From Ruminococcaceae bacterium HV4-5-B5C (GTDB lineage Bacteria; Bacillota; Clostridia; Oscillospirales; Acutalibacteraceae): 64,000 nt of DNA. Made by a program: the position numbers and the translations under genes. Below the pieces are notes generated by a model. That model made no database searches, was not told the DNA's origin, and saw only the letters and a program-made list of their open reading frames with translations. Positions 1-9,139 of the stretch are shown piece after piece. The DNA lies in contig FXYJ02000003.1 of NCBI GenBank assembly GCA_900184925.1, positions 1-64,000 of the forward strand. Direction: 5' to 3'. Every line of letters starts with the position of its first letter. Position 1 is the first letter of the stretch.

Positions 1-22
1 GTTCTCCAATTAAAATTTTCAT
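1..22 (-). CDS. 5' end of a gene running off the left edge
   Basis: Only the first seven codons (MKILIGE) are inside the window. The start is supported by a purine-rich GAAAGGAAG site a few bases upstream. It lies just past the terminator of the preceding phage gene, in the place where a lysis gene or another distal late gene usually sits. The product cannot be identified. Confidence 0.4.
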
Positions 23-46
23 AGGCTTCCTTTCTGCCATAAGGCA

Positions 47-74
47 TAAAAAAGCACCGCATTTCTGCGGTGCT
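47..74 (-). terminator. Rho-independent terminator of the phage tail operon
   Basis: An 8-bp perfect stem (AGCACCGC/GCGGTGCT) with a 6-nt loop is followed on the minus strand by six T residues. It closes the operon that ends with the secreted protein at 96-629. Confidence 0.8.
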
Positions 75-95
75 CGGGTTTATTAAACTGACTGA

Positions 96-629
96 TTATT
101 TTGTAATGTTCTTTGCTTGCATTTCTTTTGCCATTTTCGCGTTGTACTCCGCAACGGCCTTTTGACAAGCTGTAGACTGCTTTTCCGGAACGATTCCTGC
201 ATCTCCTCCAAGTTCTTTCTTTACATCGTTATATCTTGACTGGGACGGGCTTAACCACACCCCTGTATCAGGATCGAAAACACCGTACCCGCTGCGTGTC
301 GCTTTAACGACATGAGAAGAAGTGCCTGCACTTTTTGCAGCACTATTTACATCACTTACAGCATTTTTTGCGGCTTCATTTACCGCGCTCACGCCGTTAT
401 CAGTTGCCTCTTTAATTCTTTTCAATCCATCGTCCACGTTTGACACCGTTCCTTCCGAGGATACAGTGGCAGAACTGGCAGGTGCGGTAGAACTTGTAGT
501 CGTGGAGCTTACAGGCGCAGCAGAAACGGCAGATTTTGGCTGTACCGTAGCGGCTGTTACTGTGATTGCGCCCCCGGCAATTACAACTCCCACGATTGAA
601 GAAATAATTTTATTCGATAATTTAATCAT
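96..629 (-). CDS. secreted/membrane-anchored prophage protein of unknown function
   Basis: About 177 residues. The N-terminus has a short charged segment and a hydrophobic stretch (SSIVGVVIAGGAITVTA) that reads as a signal peptide or anchor. A low-complexity Ser/Thr/Ala linker (about 30-60) and an Asn/Ala-rich, probably coiled segment follow. The compact C-terminal domain (about 105-177) contains YGVFDPDTGVWLSPSQSRY. I chose the ATG preceded by AAGGTG; a GTG three codons earlier is possible. It is the last gene before a terminator, downstream of the tail genes. I do not recognise the C-terminal domain. A role at the host surface or in tail or lysis function is inference only. Confidence 0.7.
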   Translation of the reverse strand: MIKLSNKIISSIVGVVIAGGAITVTAATVQPKSAVSAAPVSSTTTSSTAPASSATVSSEGTVSNVDDGLKRIKEATDNGVSAVNEAAKNAVSDVNSAAKSAGTSSHVVKATRSGYGVFDPDTGVWLSPSQSRYNDVKKELGGDAGIVPEKQSTACQKAVAEYNAKMAKEMQAKNITK

Positions 630-681
630 TTCGCTCACCTTCCACCACCATTATACCCAATTTTTTCAAATTTGCAAGGCT

Positions 682-2571
682 TTAGCCATCAACTCCTGAA
701 ATTCTTCCATTGGTAATATGAATAGTCAGATTGTCTATTTGAACATCTCCGTTATACCCCTGAAACCCATCAATCCAGCCATGATAGCCGTCAGAATCAA
801 TAGACCCACGCTGCTGCCCACTTGCGAAAAATCCAATTCTATTACTTCCGATTATGCTGGTTCCAGTTTTGTCGGAATAAAATACATTATCGTTTGTCCC
901 TTTTCCCGTAGCCCTGATAATATATATTATTCCGTTTCCGTCGTCTTCACGCTGAAAAATAAGACGGTTGAAACTGTATTTTCCTCCACTGCTCCAAAAG
1001 TCATGCGCCCCGGAAGCAATGTCCAAATCTCCCGGTGTATTGACTTTTAGTCCCTGATGCAGCGCCGCAAGTAAAGACAGGTTATCGCCCTGCGTGAATG
1101 TCCCAAAGTTACCGTCTTTCGTGAATAGCCTCATACCCTTTGTGGGATCAGAGTTAGACCAGTTCTGAAATCCCACGTCTGCATAAGTATCCGTAGCGCC
1201 CTCAGTAGACGACACTAGTCTTGATGCCGCTATAATCCCATTCACCAGATCGAAATACACATTCGGGTTTGTCAGCGATTCGATTTTGTTCGTCTGAATC
1301 AGCCTTGCAATCAGCGTCGTTTCAGCTGTAAACCCGCCGCTCCACGTTTTGCCGCCGTCCAGAGACACCGCAAAACCCTCAATCGAAATCTTCCAGATCG
1401 TAGACGATTCGGTAAGCAGCGGCTTGTCGTGGATATATGCCGTTGTGCGCCCCTGCTCGTCCTGTTGTTCGGTGTGGTAATACCCGAGGGCATTCGCCAT
1501 TAAATTGCTGAACTGCGTCTGAACATTCCTCTGCTCGTTCACGGTTTCCTGCACGGTTGCAATCGCTTGACTTAGCTGTGCCTTGATGCCTTTCAGCACG
1601 GTGGAGAGCACCAGTTCATTCCGCTGCGGCTCATCCGGGTACTCTCTGTATTTCTTGATCTGGTGATTTATTCTGACGTGCCGTTGTCGGTCAATCAGCG
1701 CGACGACCTTATACATTGCAAACTGAAAATCGCTATATCTCGGGTCGAACTTTGCAAGGTCTATCACGTCGCAGTCATACGACCGGGCAGGAACAGACAA
1801 CGTATCGAGTCGTTTCTCTCCATCGGCTTTCAGGTTCTCAGCAATCGTGTAGCGATCGTCCTGCCAATACCCGCAGACAATGTCGTTGCTGTACTGGTGG
1901 TTTTCGATGTACTCTTTTCCGTCGTTCACAGACGCAATCGTCAGGCCGTCTTTGCCGTAAGGATAAAGCCGGGTGCAGAAATCCGTTGACTTGCCTTTGA
2001 AAGCGATCCGGCGCAAATTGAGTTGGTCTGTCAGGTATTCGCCTGACGGTGTTGTATCGTTCGGATTCAGAATCACGAGCGTTTCATATTGGCTGCTGTC
2101 TCCGGCCGGTACAACAGCGGGTTTCGTTTTGGTATGCCACTCATACGCGACCGAGTATGTACTCATGGCTTGCTTCGCAATGTCGTAGTCCGTCGCGTTC
2201 TCCATGTGGATCGTGCGGCTGATTCCCGGATTATAGCCTTTGATCGTCCATCCGGCCGGCAGAATCGTTCCCAGCAGCGCGAACAGCGTCAGGCTACCAG
2301 AATCATAGACTTTGTGGAAATTCTCTTTCAGGAAGCCGAGGTCGACCGTGCAGGACACGTTTGCGTATGTGCTCGGCGCGTCGATGGATTTCAACTTGTA
2401 ATAGCAGTCCCGGAACTCGACGCGGTTTTCCTCGGCAATGTGCTTGTAAATATCCGCATCAGTCTTCACGGAGAAATTCAGCGTATCTTCGCCGCCGTCA
2501 ACGTGGTCGATATAGAAATTGTCATAGCCGGTAATCGGGTATTTCTCGCCGGAATCGAAAATAGAAAGCAT
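682..2571 (-). CDS. phage tail endopeptidase / minor structural (Tal-like) protein
   Basis: 629 residues. The N-terminal ~350 residues (from LSIFDSGEKYPITGYDNFYIDHV, with an EEN-VEFRDCYYKLKSID segment and a Gly/Pro-rich middle) match the layout of Gram-positive phage minor-structural or endopeptidase tail proteins, which form the tip below the distal tail protein. A coiled segment lies at about 330-350 (QATATVQETVNEQRN region). The C-terminal third is a beta-rich, Gly/Ser-rich fibre-like part (FQNWSNSDPTKGMRLFTKDGNFG). It lies directly downstream of the Dit-like gene, as expected. No catalytic motif was identified by eye, so protease or glycosidase activity is family inference. Confidence 0.8.
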   Translation of the reverse strand: MLSIFDSGEKYPITGYDNFYIDHVDGGEDTLNFSVKTDADIYKHIAEENRVEFRDCYYKLKSIDAPSTYANVSCTVDLGFLKENFHKVYDSGSLTLFALLGTILPAGWTIKGYNPGISRTIHMENATDYDIAKQAMSTYSVAYEWHTKTKPAVVPAGDSSQYETLVILNPNDTTPSGEYLTDQLNLRRIAFKGKSTDFCTRLYPYGKDGLTIASVNDGKEYIENHQYSNDIVCGYWQDDRYTIAENLKADGEKRLDTLSVPARSYDCDVIDLAKFDPRYSDFQFAMYKVVALIDRQRHVRINHQIKKYREYPDEPQRNELVLSTVLKGIKAQLSQAIATVQETVNEQRNVQTQFSNLMANALGYYHTEQQDEQGRTTAYIHDKPLLTESSTIWKISIEGFAVSLDGGKTWSGGFTAETTLIARLIQTNKIESLTNPNVYFDLVNGIIAASRLVSSTEGATDTYADVGFQNWSNSDPTKGMRLFTKDGNFGTFTQGDNLSLLAALHQGLKVNTPGDLDIASGAHDFWSSGGKYSFNRLIFQREDDGNGIIYIIRATGKGTNDNVFYSDKTGTSIIGSNRIGFFASGQQRGSIDSDGYHGWIDGFQGYNGDVQIDNLTIHITNGRISGVDG

Positions 2572-2580
2572 TGTGTCACC

Positions 2581-4431
2581 TCACAAATATGTCGGATAAT
2601 AGCCGATTTTAAGGTTTGAAACGGCAACGTCGGTTTGAACTGCGAACGTTCCGCCAGCCGGGTCAAATGATGGAAAATCAACCAGGTTCGAATCGGCGAA
2701 TTTGTTCACGCCGTTCTGCGTGATTTTGCCGTCGATTCCGTCGATTGAAATATGGGAGCCGGACGGGATAGACGTGAGCTGAATGTCCTGCTGTGTATTA
2801 CCCGACGTTGTTGTAACCGTGCCACTACCATCATTTGAAATGAGGGTGCCGGGGGAAACTGTCAGAGAGCGAGGTGTACCGGCAATAGCCGCCGGCACGG
2901 CGAGTTGATACAGGACGGTTACTGGCGTTCCTGCCGTATACTGGGCCGCAAGCCACGCTTTCCAGTCAGAGAGCGACGACGCCTGATGCGCCGTATCGAA
3001 CAGATAAAATGTCCCTTCATCGATTACGGATAACGTGATTGACTCAACCTTTGACCATGTTGTACTTAATCCCGACGGGTAATGACTGCAAAGTATCTGG
3101 CCTGCGCTTGTCTGTTTGTGTACGGCGTCCGGCACCATCAACTTCCACCGGAACGTTGTGGCGTCGGTGGCATCTCTTGTCCAGCTTTCCGTCCCGTTCA
3201 AAACCATTTTTCCGATTTGCCTGGTTCCCTGACCACTAACAATTTCGAAGTTGTCAGCAATTCCGGTCGGAAGGCTGTAAAGCGTCTGCGGCAATGAATA
3301 GTCAGTACCGTTGACCGTTACTTTGGATACGCCGGTAATTGATGCGGGATAATCAGGGGATGGACTTTCAGGGACAAACGGAACCCAAGACGTAGCAGAT
3401 GCAGATTGCTCAAATTGAAACCGAAATGCATATTGCTGAAATGAGTTACCTGTATTAATGTATATCCGAAATAGTCCTACGTTTAATGATGCTGAATATT
3501 CAGAAGAATAGGCAGTTCCTGCCGTTATCGTTACAGGGTTTTCGTACATTTCACAAATGTTTGTCGCTGCTGTGGTCGCATCTTTAACCGCAATCGATTC
3601 GTTAGCTGATTTTGTACCGGATACAACAGTTTTGCTGATTGTATATTTACTTCCGTTTTCCATCTGGACTATTGGAATTGTATTCGGTAGAAATGGTGTT
3701 CTTAGAATTGGAGATATTTCAATTCCAATTTCGCCCGTAGCTGTTCCGTTAAGAGTAATTGTGCCATCAGATGCGACCGTACAAGTAATTCCGTTTGAAG
3801 TAATTGTTCCGGGTTTAGGCCCAAGCAGGTTTTTTCCCGGCTGCGTTACTGTCTGCGATGTATTGCCTGAAATTAACGCCCGATACAGCTCCGCCGCGTC
3901 CGAAAACTTCACACTCGTTCCGAATTTCGTTTCCAGATTCTTGACAATTTTCAGTGTCATATTCTGAATGTCTTTCGGCGCGTCGAATTCGATCTTCACG
4001 CCCGCCGGAGCCGTGCCGTCGTATACTATCGGATTGCCTGCCGTGTAAGGGTCAATCAGAGCATACGGGCCGTGTGGCACCGCGGTGAATTCGAGCGACA
4101 GTTCAACGATCCAGCGGGTGAAATCCGTCGGAGTGACTTTTGACAGAGCCGAACGGTATAGCATACCGTCCGGCATTTGCAAATCTACCGTGTTATTCAG
4201 CCTGCAGGTGAGCCGTGACGCTTTCATGTGCGCGTCGGCAGTGTTTCTCCCTGCGACGTGGATCGTCGCTGTGAGCGTCCCCTGTGCCACATCAGAACGG
4301 AGCAGGGAGGGCATAGCGTAGTTTTTGCCGGTGAGAATCGAATTCGTGAGGCTTTTGCTGAAATTCCAGTCGGCGAGCTGTCCTCCAAAATTGGAAAGCG
4401 GCTCGCCGTCGATGTAAATTGTTTCGCTCAA
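2581..4431 (-). CDS. distal tail protein (Dit-like) with large C-terminal extension
   Basis: About 616 residues. The N-terminal ~170 residues (ETIYIDGEPLSNFGGQLADW, then NYAMPSLL and VELSLEFTAVPHGPYAL) look like the siphovirus Dit / phage-tail-family domain that forms the hub under the tail tube. Residues about 200-560 are a long, Ser/Thr/Gly-rich insertion with repeats typical of carbohydrate-binding decoration of evolved Dit proteins. The Dit-type end returns near GGTFAVQTDVAVSNLKIGYYP. I chose a TTG start that overlaps the tape-measure stop (TTGA) and has GGAGG seven bases upstream; an ATG five codons earlier is possible. The order tape measure, Dit, Tal is the standard one. Confidence 0.8.
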   Translation of the reverse strand: MSETIYIDGEPLSNFGGQLADWNFSKSLTNSILTGKNYAMPSLLRSDVAQGTLTATIHVAGRNTADAHMKASRLTCRLNNTVDLQMPDGMLYRSALSKVTPTDFTRWIVELSLEFTAVPHGPYALIDPYTAGNPIVYDGTAPAGVKIEFDAPKDIQNMTLKIVKNLETKFGTSVKFSDAAELYRALISGNTSQTVTQPGKNLLGPKPGTITSNGITCTVASDGTITLNGTATGEIGIEISPILRTPFLPNTIPIVQMENGSKYTISKTVVSGTKSANESIAVKDATTAATNICEMYENPVTITAGTAYSSEYSASLNVGLFRIYINTGNSFQQYAFRFQFEQSASATSWVPFVPESPSPDYPASITGVSKVTVNGTDYSLPQTLYSLPTGIADNFEIVSGQGTRQIGKMVLNGTESWTRDATDATTFRWKLMVPDAVHKQTSAGQILCSHYPSGLSTTWSKVESITLSVIDEGTFYLFDTAHQASSLSDWKAWLAAQYTAGTPVTVLYQLAVPAAIAGTPRSLTVSPGTLISNDGSGTVTTTSGNTQQDIQLTSIPSGSHISIDGIDGKITQNGVNKFADSNLVDFPSFDPAGGTFAVQTDVAVSNLKIGYYPTYL

Positions 4432-7058
4432 TGGTCTTCCTCCCATCCGCTTTGCTCTGAAATAGCCGGGCCGACTGCGGTAGCAAATTCGCGGCTGTCA
4501 ATGTTGATCTGAGTTTTCACCGTGGATGGGCCTGTGTAGGCCGGAGCAGAGGACGTTCCGTATCCGCCCGCCATAGCAACCTGATATTGTACCGATGCGC
4601 CGAACGATGCACCGACGCGGGCCTGTTCTGCTGAAATTGCTGCGCGGGCCTGCTCCATCATGCCGGAAATCTGCGCGCGCATATTGGCGATCGTGCCCGG
4701 CATAGCCTTATCCATGCCGACGCTGATCCCAGGAGGAACAAACTTGCCGACTTCATCCGCAAATAACCTTGACGGCGAATGAATGCCGAGACCCTTCTTA
4801 AAGCCGTTCACAAAGTCGCCACAGAACCCAGAGACTTTATTCCACAGCCATCCTGCTCCACTTGTGATGCCGTTCCACAAACCGGTTATAATGTTCTTCC
4901 CGATATTTAGCATATTGTCAGGAAGACTTGAGAAGAACTTAATAACACCACTTACGACGTTCGAAGCCGCCTGCGTAGCAGACGAAAGCATCGAGGAACC
5001 CCATTTTCCGACGTTCTCGATAACTTTCAAGAGGAAGTCCCAAATTCGCCCCGGGAGTTGCGAGAACCAGTTCCCGATTCCGGAAATGATCTTCGGAGTC
5101 TCTACAGACAGGTAGTTCCACATATTGGAACCCCAGTTGCCTATATCCGTGACGACCTGCGCCAGAAATGTCCAGATCCTACCCGGAAGTTGCTGATACC
5201 ACTGAATGATTCCGTTTATAATTTGGGGCAGAGTGGTCGTTACCCAGTTCCACACCGAAACGCCAAAATCAGCAACGGCCCGAACGGCTTTTCCGAGTGC
5301 GAGGCCGATGTTGTACGGAAGCTGCTGGAACCATTGCCCGACTGAATCGATCCACGCCGGGACCGTCGTTGTGAAAAAGCTGATTATGCTGTTCCAGATA
5401 TCCGTGAAAAATTGTCCTACCTGCGTCCACAGGCCAGACCACCATGCAGGAATTCCGTTGAAAAATCCGATGATTGCATTCCATGCGCCGATTATGGCAT
5501 TACGGAAGCCCTCGTTCGTGTTCCAAAGAATAACGATGCCCGTTACAAGAAGGGCAATTGCTGCGACGATCAGCCCGACAGGGTTTGCATCCATTGCGGC
5601 GTTCAAAAGCCACTGTGCGGCCGCTGCGGCTTTTGTGGCAATGCTGGCACCGTTTGTAACGATTCCCTGAATCGCTACCGTGGCGTTATATGCGGCTATT
5701 GCAACTGCTACAGCCACGGCGGCGCCTGCCAAGATATCAAAGTTATCTGAAATGAATGACAGGAGTGCAGCGACAGGCTGACCGATAATCGGAATGTTTT
5801 CAAAGGTCGCAGCAATGTACTCGATTATTTGCGGAAGCGCTTCCGACAAATACTCCAAAATTTCGGGAATAGCCTGAACGATTCCCATGAACATCTGCAC
5901 CGCGGCTTTTTCAATCTGCGGTAGGCCATCAAGCAGAGATTCGGCGATCCAAACAACCAGTTTTACCGCCATAGAAGCTATTTCGCCCGAATGTTGGGAC
6001 AAGCCCTGAACCAATCCGGTAATTATCGTTGCGGCCGCGCTTATCATTTGAGGAGCCAACTGCACGATCCCGCGGAAGAGTGCCATGATAATCTTAAATG
6101 CGGCGCTTGTAATCTGATCCGAATTTTTTTCTATGCCCTGAATAAACGCTTGAATCAGCTGCACGGCTAAATTGATAATGTCCGGTGCCTGCTGTGCGAT
6201 CGCTGTAACCGCCTGTGACAGAACACTTCCAAACGCTCCGACGACACCATTCACGCCGCCGGTTGAAAATGCCTTCTGCAACTGCTCCATCCAGCCGTTG
6301 ACCATCGGAAGCGCGGTGTCTTTCAATGAATTCTCGAGGCCGTTTGTCAGCTCGCCAAGAAACTGAGAAGCATTATCCTTGAGCGTGGACAGCTGACCGG
6401 AAAATGTTTTACTCTGCGCTTCCATAGCGCCGTAGAATTGTCCGCCTTTGCTTGTGGCTGCCTTGAATGCGTCAGCGACGTCCTGTGCGCTGATCTGCCC
6501 TTTCTGCATCTCGTCGCGCAGTTCGGCCATGCTTTTGCCGGTCGTTTTTACCATGACCTGCAAAGGGTTGAATCCTGCGTTAACCATCTGCAGAAGATCT
6601 TGACCTTGCAGCTTGCCGGCGGAAGTCATCTGCGCAAAAGCCAGAGAGAGCGCATCGAATCGCTCTTTGTTACCCTGCGAAATGTCACCCAGCATTTGAA
6701 GGTCGCCCATGACGTCTTTTGACGAGATACCGAAAGCAAGTAACGTCTGCGTTCCTTTGGCAAGGTCACTGAATTCAAACGGCGTATCTGCGGCATATTT
6801 TTTTAGCTGAGAAATGAGGCCTTGCGCTTTATCGGCACCGCCGAGCATCGTGCCGAATGATGTGACATACTGCTCCATCTGAGCGTTGTATTTCACGCCG
6901 GCCACAGCCGCGCCGCCCAATGCTGCTCCAACTCCGGCGATCAGTTTCGTCATAACGCCGAGGGTTTCCGACGCCATACTGCCCAGCTTTTTCAGACCCG
7001 TCTGAAATCCACTGCCGTCGATTTTGGTGTCAATATTGATATGGCCATCAGCTGCCAA
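4428..7058 (-). CDS. phage tail tape measure protein
   Basis: About 876 residues, the longest phage gene here. The N-terminus (HINIDTKIDGSGFQTGLKKL) and the segment with the ALSLAFAQMTSAGKLQGQDL and MVNAGFNPLQVMVKTTGKSM motifs are typical of TP901-type tape measure proteins. Hydrophobic helices lie at about 430-520, followed by Trp-rich repeats (FFNGIPAWW, WFQQLPYNI, WYQQLPGRIW, WFSQLPGRIW) spaced about 30-40 residues apart. The C-terminal GLGIHSPSRLFADEVGKFVPPGI motif is a hallmark of the family. It sets tail length and is ejected with the DNA. A TTG start with GGGAGGTG six bases upstream fits best; a GTG three codons upstream is the alternative. Confidence 0.95.
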   Translation of the reverse strand: MAADGHINIDTKIDGSGFQTGLKKLGSMASETLGVMTKLIAGVGAALGGAAVAGVKYNAQMEQYVTSFGTMLGGADKAQGLISQLKKYAADTPFEFSDLAKGTQTLLAFGISSKDVMGDLQMLGDISQGNKERFDALSLAFAQMTSAGKLQGQDLLQMVNAGFNPLQVMVKTTGKSMAELRDEMQKGQISAQDVADAFKAATSKGGQFYGAMEAQSKTFSGQLSTLKDNASQFLGELTNGLENSLKDTALPMVNGWMEQLQKAFSTGGVNGVVGAFGSVLSQAVTAIAQQAPDIINLAVQLIQAFIQGIEKNSDQITSAAFKIIMALFRGIVQLAPQMISAAATIITGLVQGLSQHSGEIASMAVKLVVWIAESLLDGLPQIEKAAVQMFMGIVQAIPEILEYLSEALPQIIEYIAATFENIPIIGQPVAALLSFISDNFDILAGAAVAVAVAIAAYNATVAIQGIVTNGASIATKAAAAAQWLLNAAMDANPVGLIVAAIALLVTGIVILWNTNEGFRNAIIGAWNAIIGFFNGIPAWWSGLWTQVGQFFTDIWNSIISFFTTTVPAWIDSVGQWFQQLPYNIGLALGKAVRAVADFGVSVWNWVTTTLPQIINGIIQWYQQLPGRIWTFLAQVVTDIGNWGSNMWNYLSVETPKIISGIGNWFSQLPGRIWDFLLKVIENVGKWGSSMLSSATQAASNVVSGVIKFFSSLPDNMLNIGKNIITGLWNGITSGAGWLWNKVSGFCGDFVNGFKKGLGIHSPSRLFADEVGKFVPPGISVGMDKAMPGTIANMRAQISGMMEQARAAISAEQARVGASFGASVQYQVAMAGGYGTSSAPAYTGPSTVKTQINIDSREFATAVGPAISEQSGWEEDH

Positions 7059-7096
7059 TGCGTCCACCTCCCGGCGGTCATCGGCTCATAATGGCA

Positions 7097-7246
7097 CTAC
7101 CTGACCTGTTTTCCGTCTACAATTTTTACTTCAAATTCCCGCTTGCAGTCCCGGCCTTTACACCGAACAAAAACGCCGCGGCAGTCTGCGGTCTGGTCGT
7201 ACTGCTCCGGCATTTCATACCCGCAATGAGGGCACCTGATTTTCAC
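7097..7246 (-). CDS. small zinc-ribbon protein between Gp15 and tape measure
   Basis: A 49-residue ORF with CPHCG near the N-terminus and a second CKGRDC pair, so it is very likely a one-zinc ribbon similar in size to phage Com-like proteins. The start is uncertain: GTG at 7246 lacks a close ribosome-binding site, whereas GGAGG lies nine bases before an in-frame ATT at 7255-7253. It begins five bases after the stop of the Gp15 chaperone gene, in the +1 (or -2) frame. Gp15/GT-type genes often use programmed frameshifts, but the open frame upstream of the stop is short, so separate initiation is more likely. Confidence 0.65.
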   Translation of the reverse strand: MKIRCPHCGYEMPEQYDQTADCRGVFVRCKGRDCKREFEVKIVDGKQVR

Positions 7247-7250
7247 TTTT

Positions 7251-7841
7251 TCAATTGTTAAGCACCTCCGAAACGTTGCCGCCGTTCATTAGAACGTTAC
7301 TGATTTCGTTCAGCTTATCCTGTTCGGCTTTAGGCAGAGGCAAAGCGTACTGACGCTGCATTTTCTCATAGAATTTCTTTTGTTCGCCCTTCATTGACTT
7401 CGTGTCTGCAGAGCGATACTCCATGATTTTGCAGATCAGGTTATCCGGCTTCAATCCGGTAAACAGCGCCCGAAACTTCCACCAGTGAAGAAACTTAATT
7501 TCGTTCAGGTCGATTCCATAATCGGCCATGAATGCCGCAAAGATGTAATCTGCATCACACTCGAAGGAATAAATCCGCTTTTGACTGCCGGAACCGGAGT
7601 GCTTTTCCTCGTTCTGCCCCGCGGCATAGAACCGAATGATTTCTTGAAACGCTGCCGGAATATCCTTCGGAATGACCGGATAGAAAAGATTCAAGGCGAA
7701 TACCCCGCGGGAATCGTCGTCGATTTCCGGGTCAAACATCAGGCTTTCAAACCGAATACAGTTCCGGAAGTCCGCGTCGAATTCATAAGAATGCCCCCCA
7801 ATCACAACAGACCGGGGGGCAAGGTCAAGTAAGAGATTCAT
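7251..7841 (-). CDS. Gp15-family tail assembly protein
   Basis: 196 residues resembling the bacteriophage Gp15 family. It is all-helical, with a conserved FDADFRNCIRFESLMFD start and the DYGIDLNEIKFLHWWKFRALF motif. Such proteins sit between the tail tube and tape measure genes and act as tail assembly chaperones. The start codon overlaps the stop of the previous gene (ATGA), and no separate Shine-Dalgarno is visible, so translation is probably coupled. It is followed at once by a zinc-ribbon ORF in another frame. Confidence 0.85.
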   Translation of the reverse strand: MNLLLDLAPRSVVIGGHSYEFDADFRNCIRFESLMFDPEIDDDSRGVFALNLFYPVIPKDIPAAFQEIIRFYAAGQNEEKHSGSGSQKRIYSFECDADYIFAAFMADYGIDLNEIKFLHWWKFRALFTGLKPDNLICKIMEYRSADTKSMKGEQKKFYEKMQRQYALPLPKAEQDKLNEISNVLMNGGNVSEVLNN

Positions 7842-8200
7842 TTTTTCGACGGGTGGCGCCGAGCATCACGGTTCGGAGAGTATTTCGAAACAATGCCCGA
7901 AATACTCTGTTCTTGTGACGCCTGAATGCCGGTTGCAAACTGTGCAAACGCCTCGAGAGCTTTTCCCATATCGCAGGAACCACCGAGGACTTTATTTCCG
8001 GTACCGGCTCCGAACGTTTCATCGAAGCAATCAGAAACGAGGCTGCAAACTTTGCGAATCCCGGGAACGAGCCCGATCGTAGGGTCCTTACTTAGCGCGT
8101 CAACTTTTTCTTTTACGGCAGAAATGGCATTCTGCGCCTTTTCCACACTGTCGGCGTCGAGAGAATTGAATTCAAGGTCGATTCCGTTTACTTTAATCAT
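7838..8200 (-). CDS. tail assembly chaperone-like protein (DUF6673 type)
   Basis: 120 residues, helical and acidic. The MIKVNGIDLEFNSLDADSVEKAQ start (seen as KVNGIDLEFNSLDADSVEK) is typical of the small protein encoded between the major tail protein and Gp15 in clostridial siphophages. Its position supports a role as the first half of the chaperone pair that coats the tape measure protein before tube assembly. It overlaps the next gene by ATGA. Confidence 0.75.
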   Translation of the reverse strand: MIKVNGIDLEFNSLDADSVEKAQNAISAVKEKVDALSKDPTIGLVPGIRKVCSLVSDCFDETFGAGTGNKVLGGSCDMGKALEAFAQFATGIQASQEQSISGIVSKYSPNRDARRHPSKK

Positions 8201-8215
8201 GCTGCTGCCCTCCTG

Positions 8216-8710
8216 TTAAGTTGCTGCTGTGAAAGTATTGGTTGAGGTATTAAATTCACCCTTAACCGGATCGGAAACACCGAGAAAGTCGCCGTTTGCT
8301 CCCATTTCACCGTCGTTGTCCGGAAGCTCTTTAACTGCAATCGCGACAGTGCGCTTACGTGCGGCAAATGTATTTTCCTTCGACGCAATAGGCGAATCAA
8401 GGTCTACCTGAACATAGTCGGTTTCTGCGTCAGGACCTGATTTGAGGCTTTGGGCAATGTCCAGAATGAAAGCAATGGCCGCTTCACTTTGAATCTGGTC
8501 TGTTTCAAAGGCAGACGACCATTCGTATCCGGTCACGTGCTGTGAAGAAGAGTCCTGATTGATATAACGCTTTTTCGACGTCTGCGCCGAGGGGGATTCC
8601 GCCAGTTTTGAAAAGCCGGTACCACACAGTGAGAAAATCGGGGGAGTTTCCCCGGTCGCCGCCGTGTTGAGATAATCGGCTTCGATTTTGCGCTTTCTTA
8701 CGCCACTCAT
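8216..8710 (-). CDS. major tail (tube) protein
   Basis: 164 residues with an SGVRKRKIEADYLNTA start. The beta-rich composition and the segment GYEWSSAFETDQIQSEAAI are as seen in Gram-positive phage major tail proteins. It follows the connector and minor-capsid genes and precedes the chaperones and tape measure, the fixed place of the tube protein. The C-terminus (KGEFNTSTNTFTAAT) is short, without an added Ig domain. Confidence 0.85.
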   Translation of the reverse strand: MSGVRKRKIEADYLNTAATGETPPIFSLCGTGFSKLAESPSAQTSKKRYINQDSSSQHVTGYEWSSAFETDQIQSEAAIAFILDIAQSLKSGPDAETDYVQVDLDSPIASKENTFAARKRTVAIAVKELPDNDGEMGANGDFLGVSDPVKGEFNTSTNTFTAAT

Positions 8711-8713
8711 AAA

Positions 8714-9139
8714 TTATCCTTTCTGCAGGTAAACAATCCTGCACTGTATTTGATACTTGCCAGCGTCTGGACTGGTCGTGAAAAGATATCCGGTTGACTG
8801 CGCTTCGATACGCTCCGGTTCCATTTCGGAGGGAAGATCCGGAAACTTTTCTGCGTTTGTCTGTGCTTCGAGCCAGTCGGACAGCTTTTCATAAAACCCG
8901 GAATTCGCGATATTCTGCAGAGTGTCGGAGCCGTAGTCATTTACGGACCGGATCACGAACAGATATTGCCGTTTCGTGTCGCCGTTGACGTACCGCTTGA
9001 TGACCTCCGTCGCCGGTGTGGTATCAATGGAATACTCAACGCCGCTTTCAGGCAGGTAATCCACGTTGATTTTGCTGTCGCCCATAAGCGGGCAGGTGAG
9101 GAAATAGTCACGCAGAGCCTTGATAATTGTGTCAGCCAT
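8714..9139 (-). CDS. tail terminator / minor capsid family protein
   Basis: 141 residues of the family often labelled minor capsid protein (PF12691 type): TIIKALRDYFLTCPLM start, SIDTTPATEVIKRYVNGDTKRQYLFVIRS strand core, and FPDLP near the C-terminus. Position between the Gp10-like completion protein and the tail tube makes a tail-terminator function likely. It abuts both neighbours with 0-3 bases between genes, so it is part of one tightly packed late operon. Confidence 0.8.
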   Translation of the reverse strand: MADTIIKALRDYFLTCPLMGDSKINVDYLPESGVEYSIDTTPATEVIKRYVNGDTKRQYLFVIRSVNDYGSDTLQNIANSGFYEKLSDWLEAQTNAEKFPDLPSEMEPERIEAQSTGYLFTTSPDAGKYQIQCRIVYLQKG

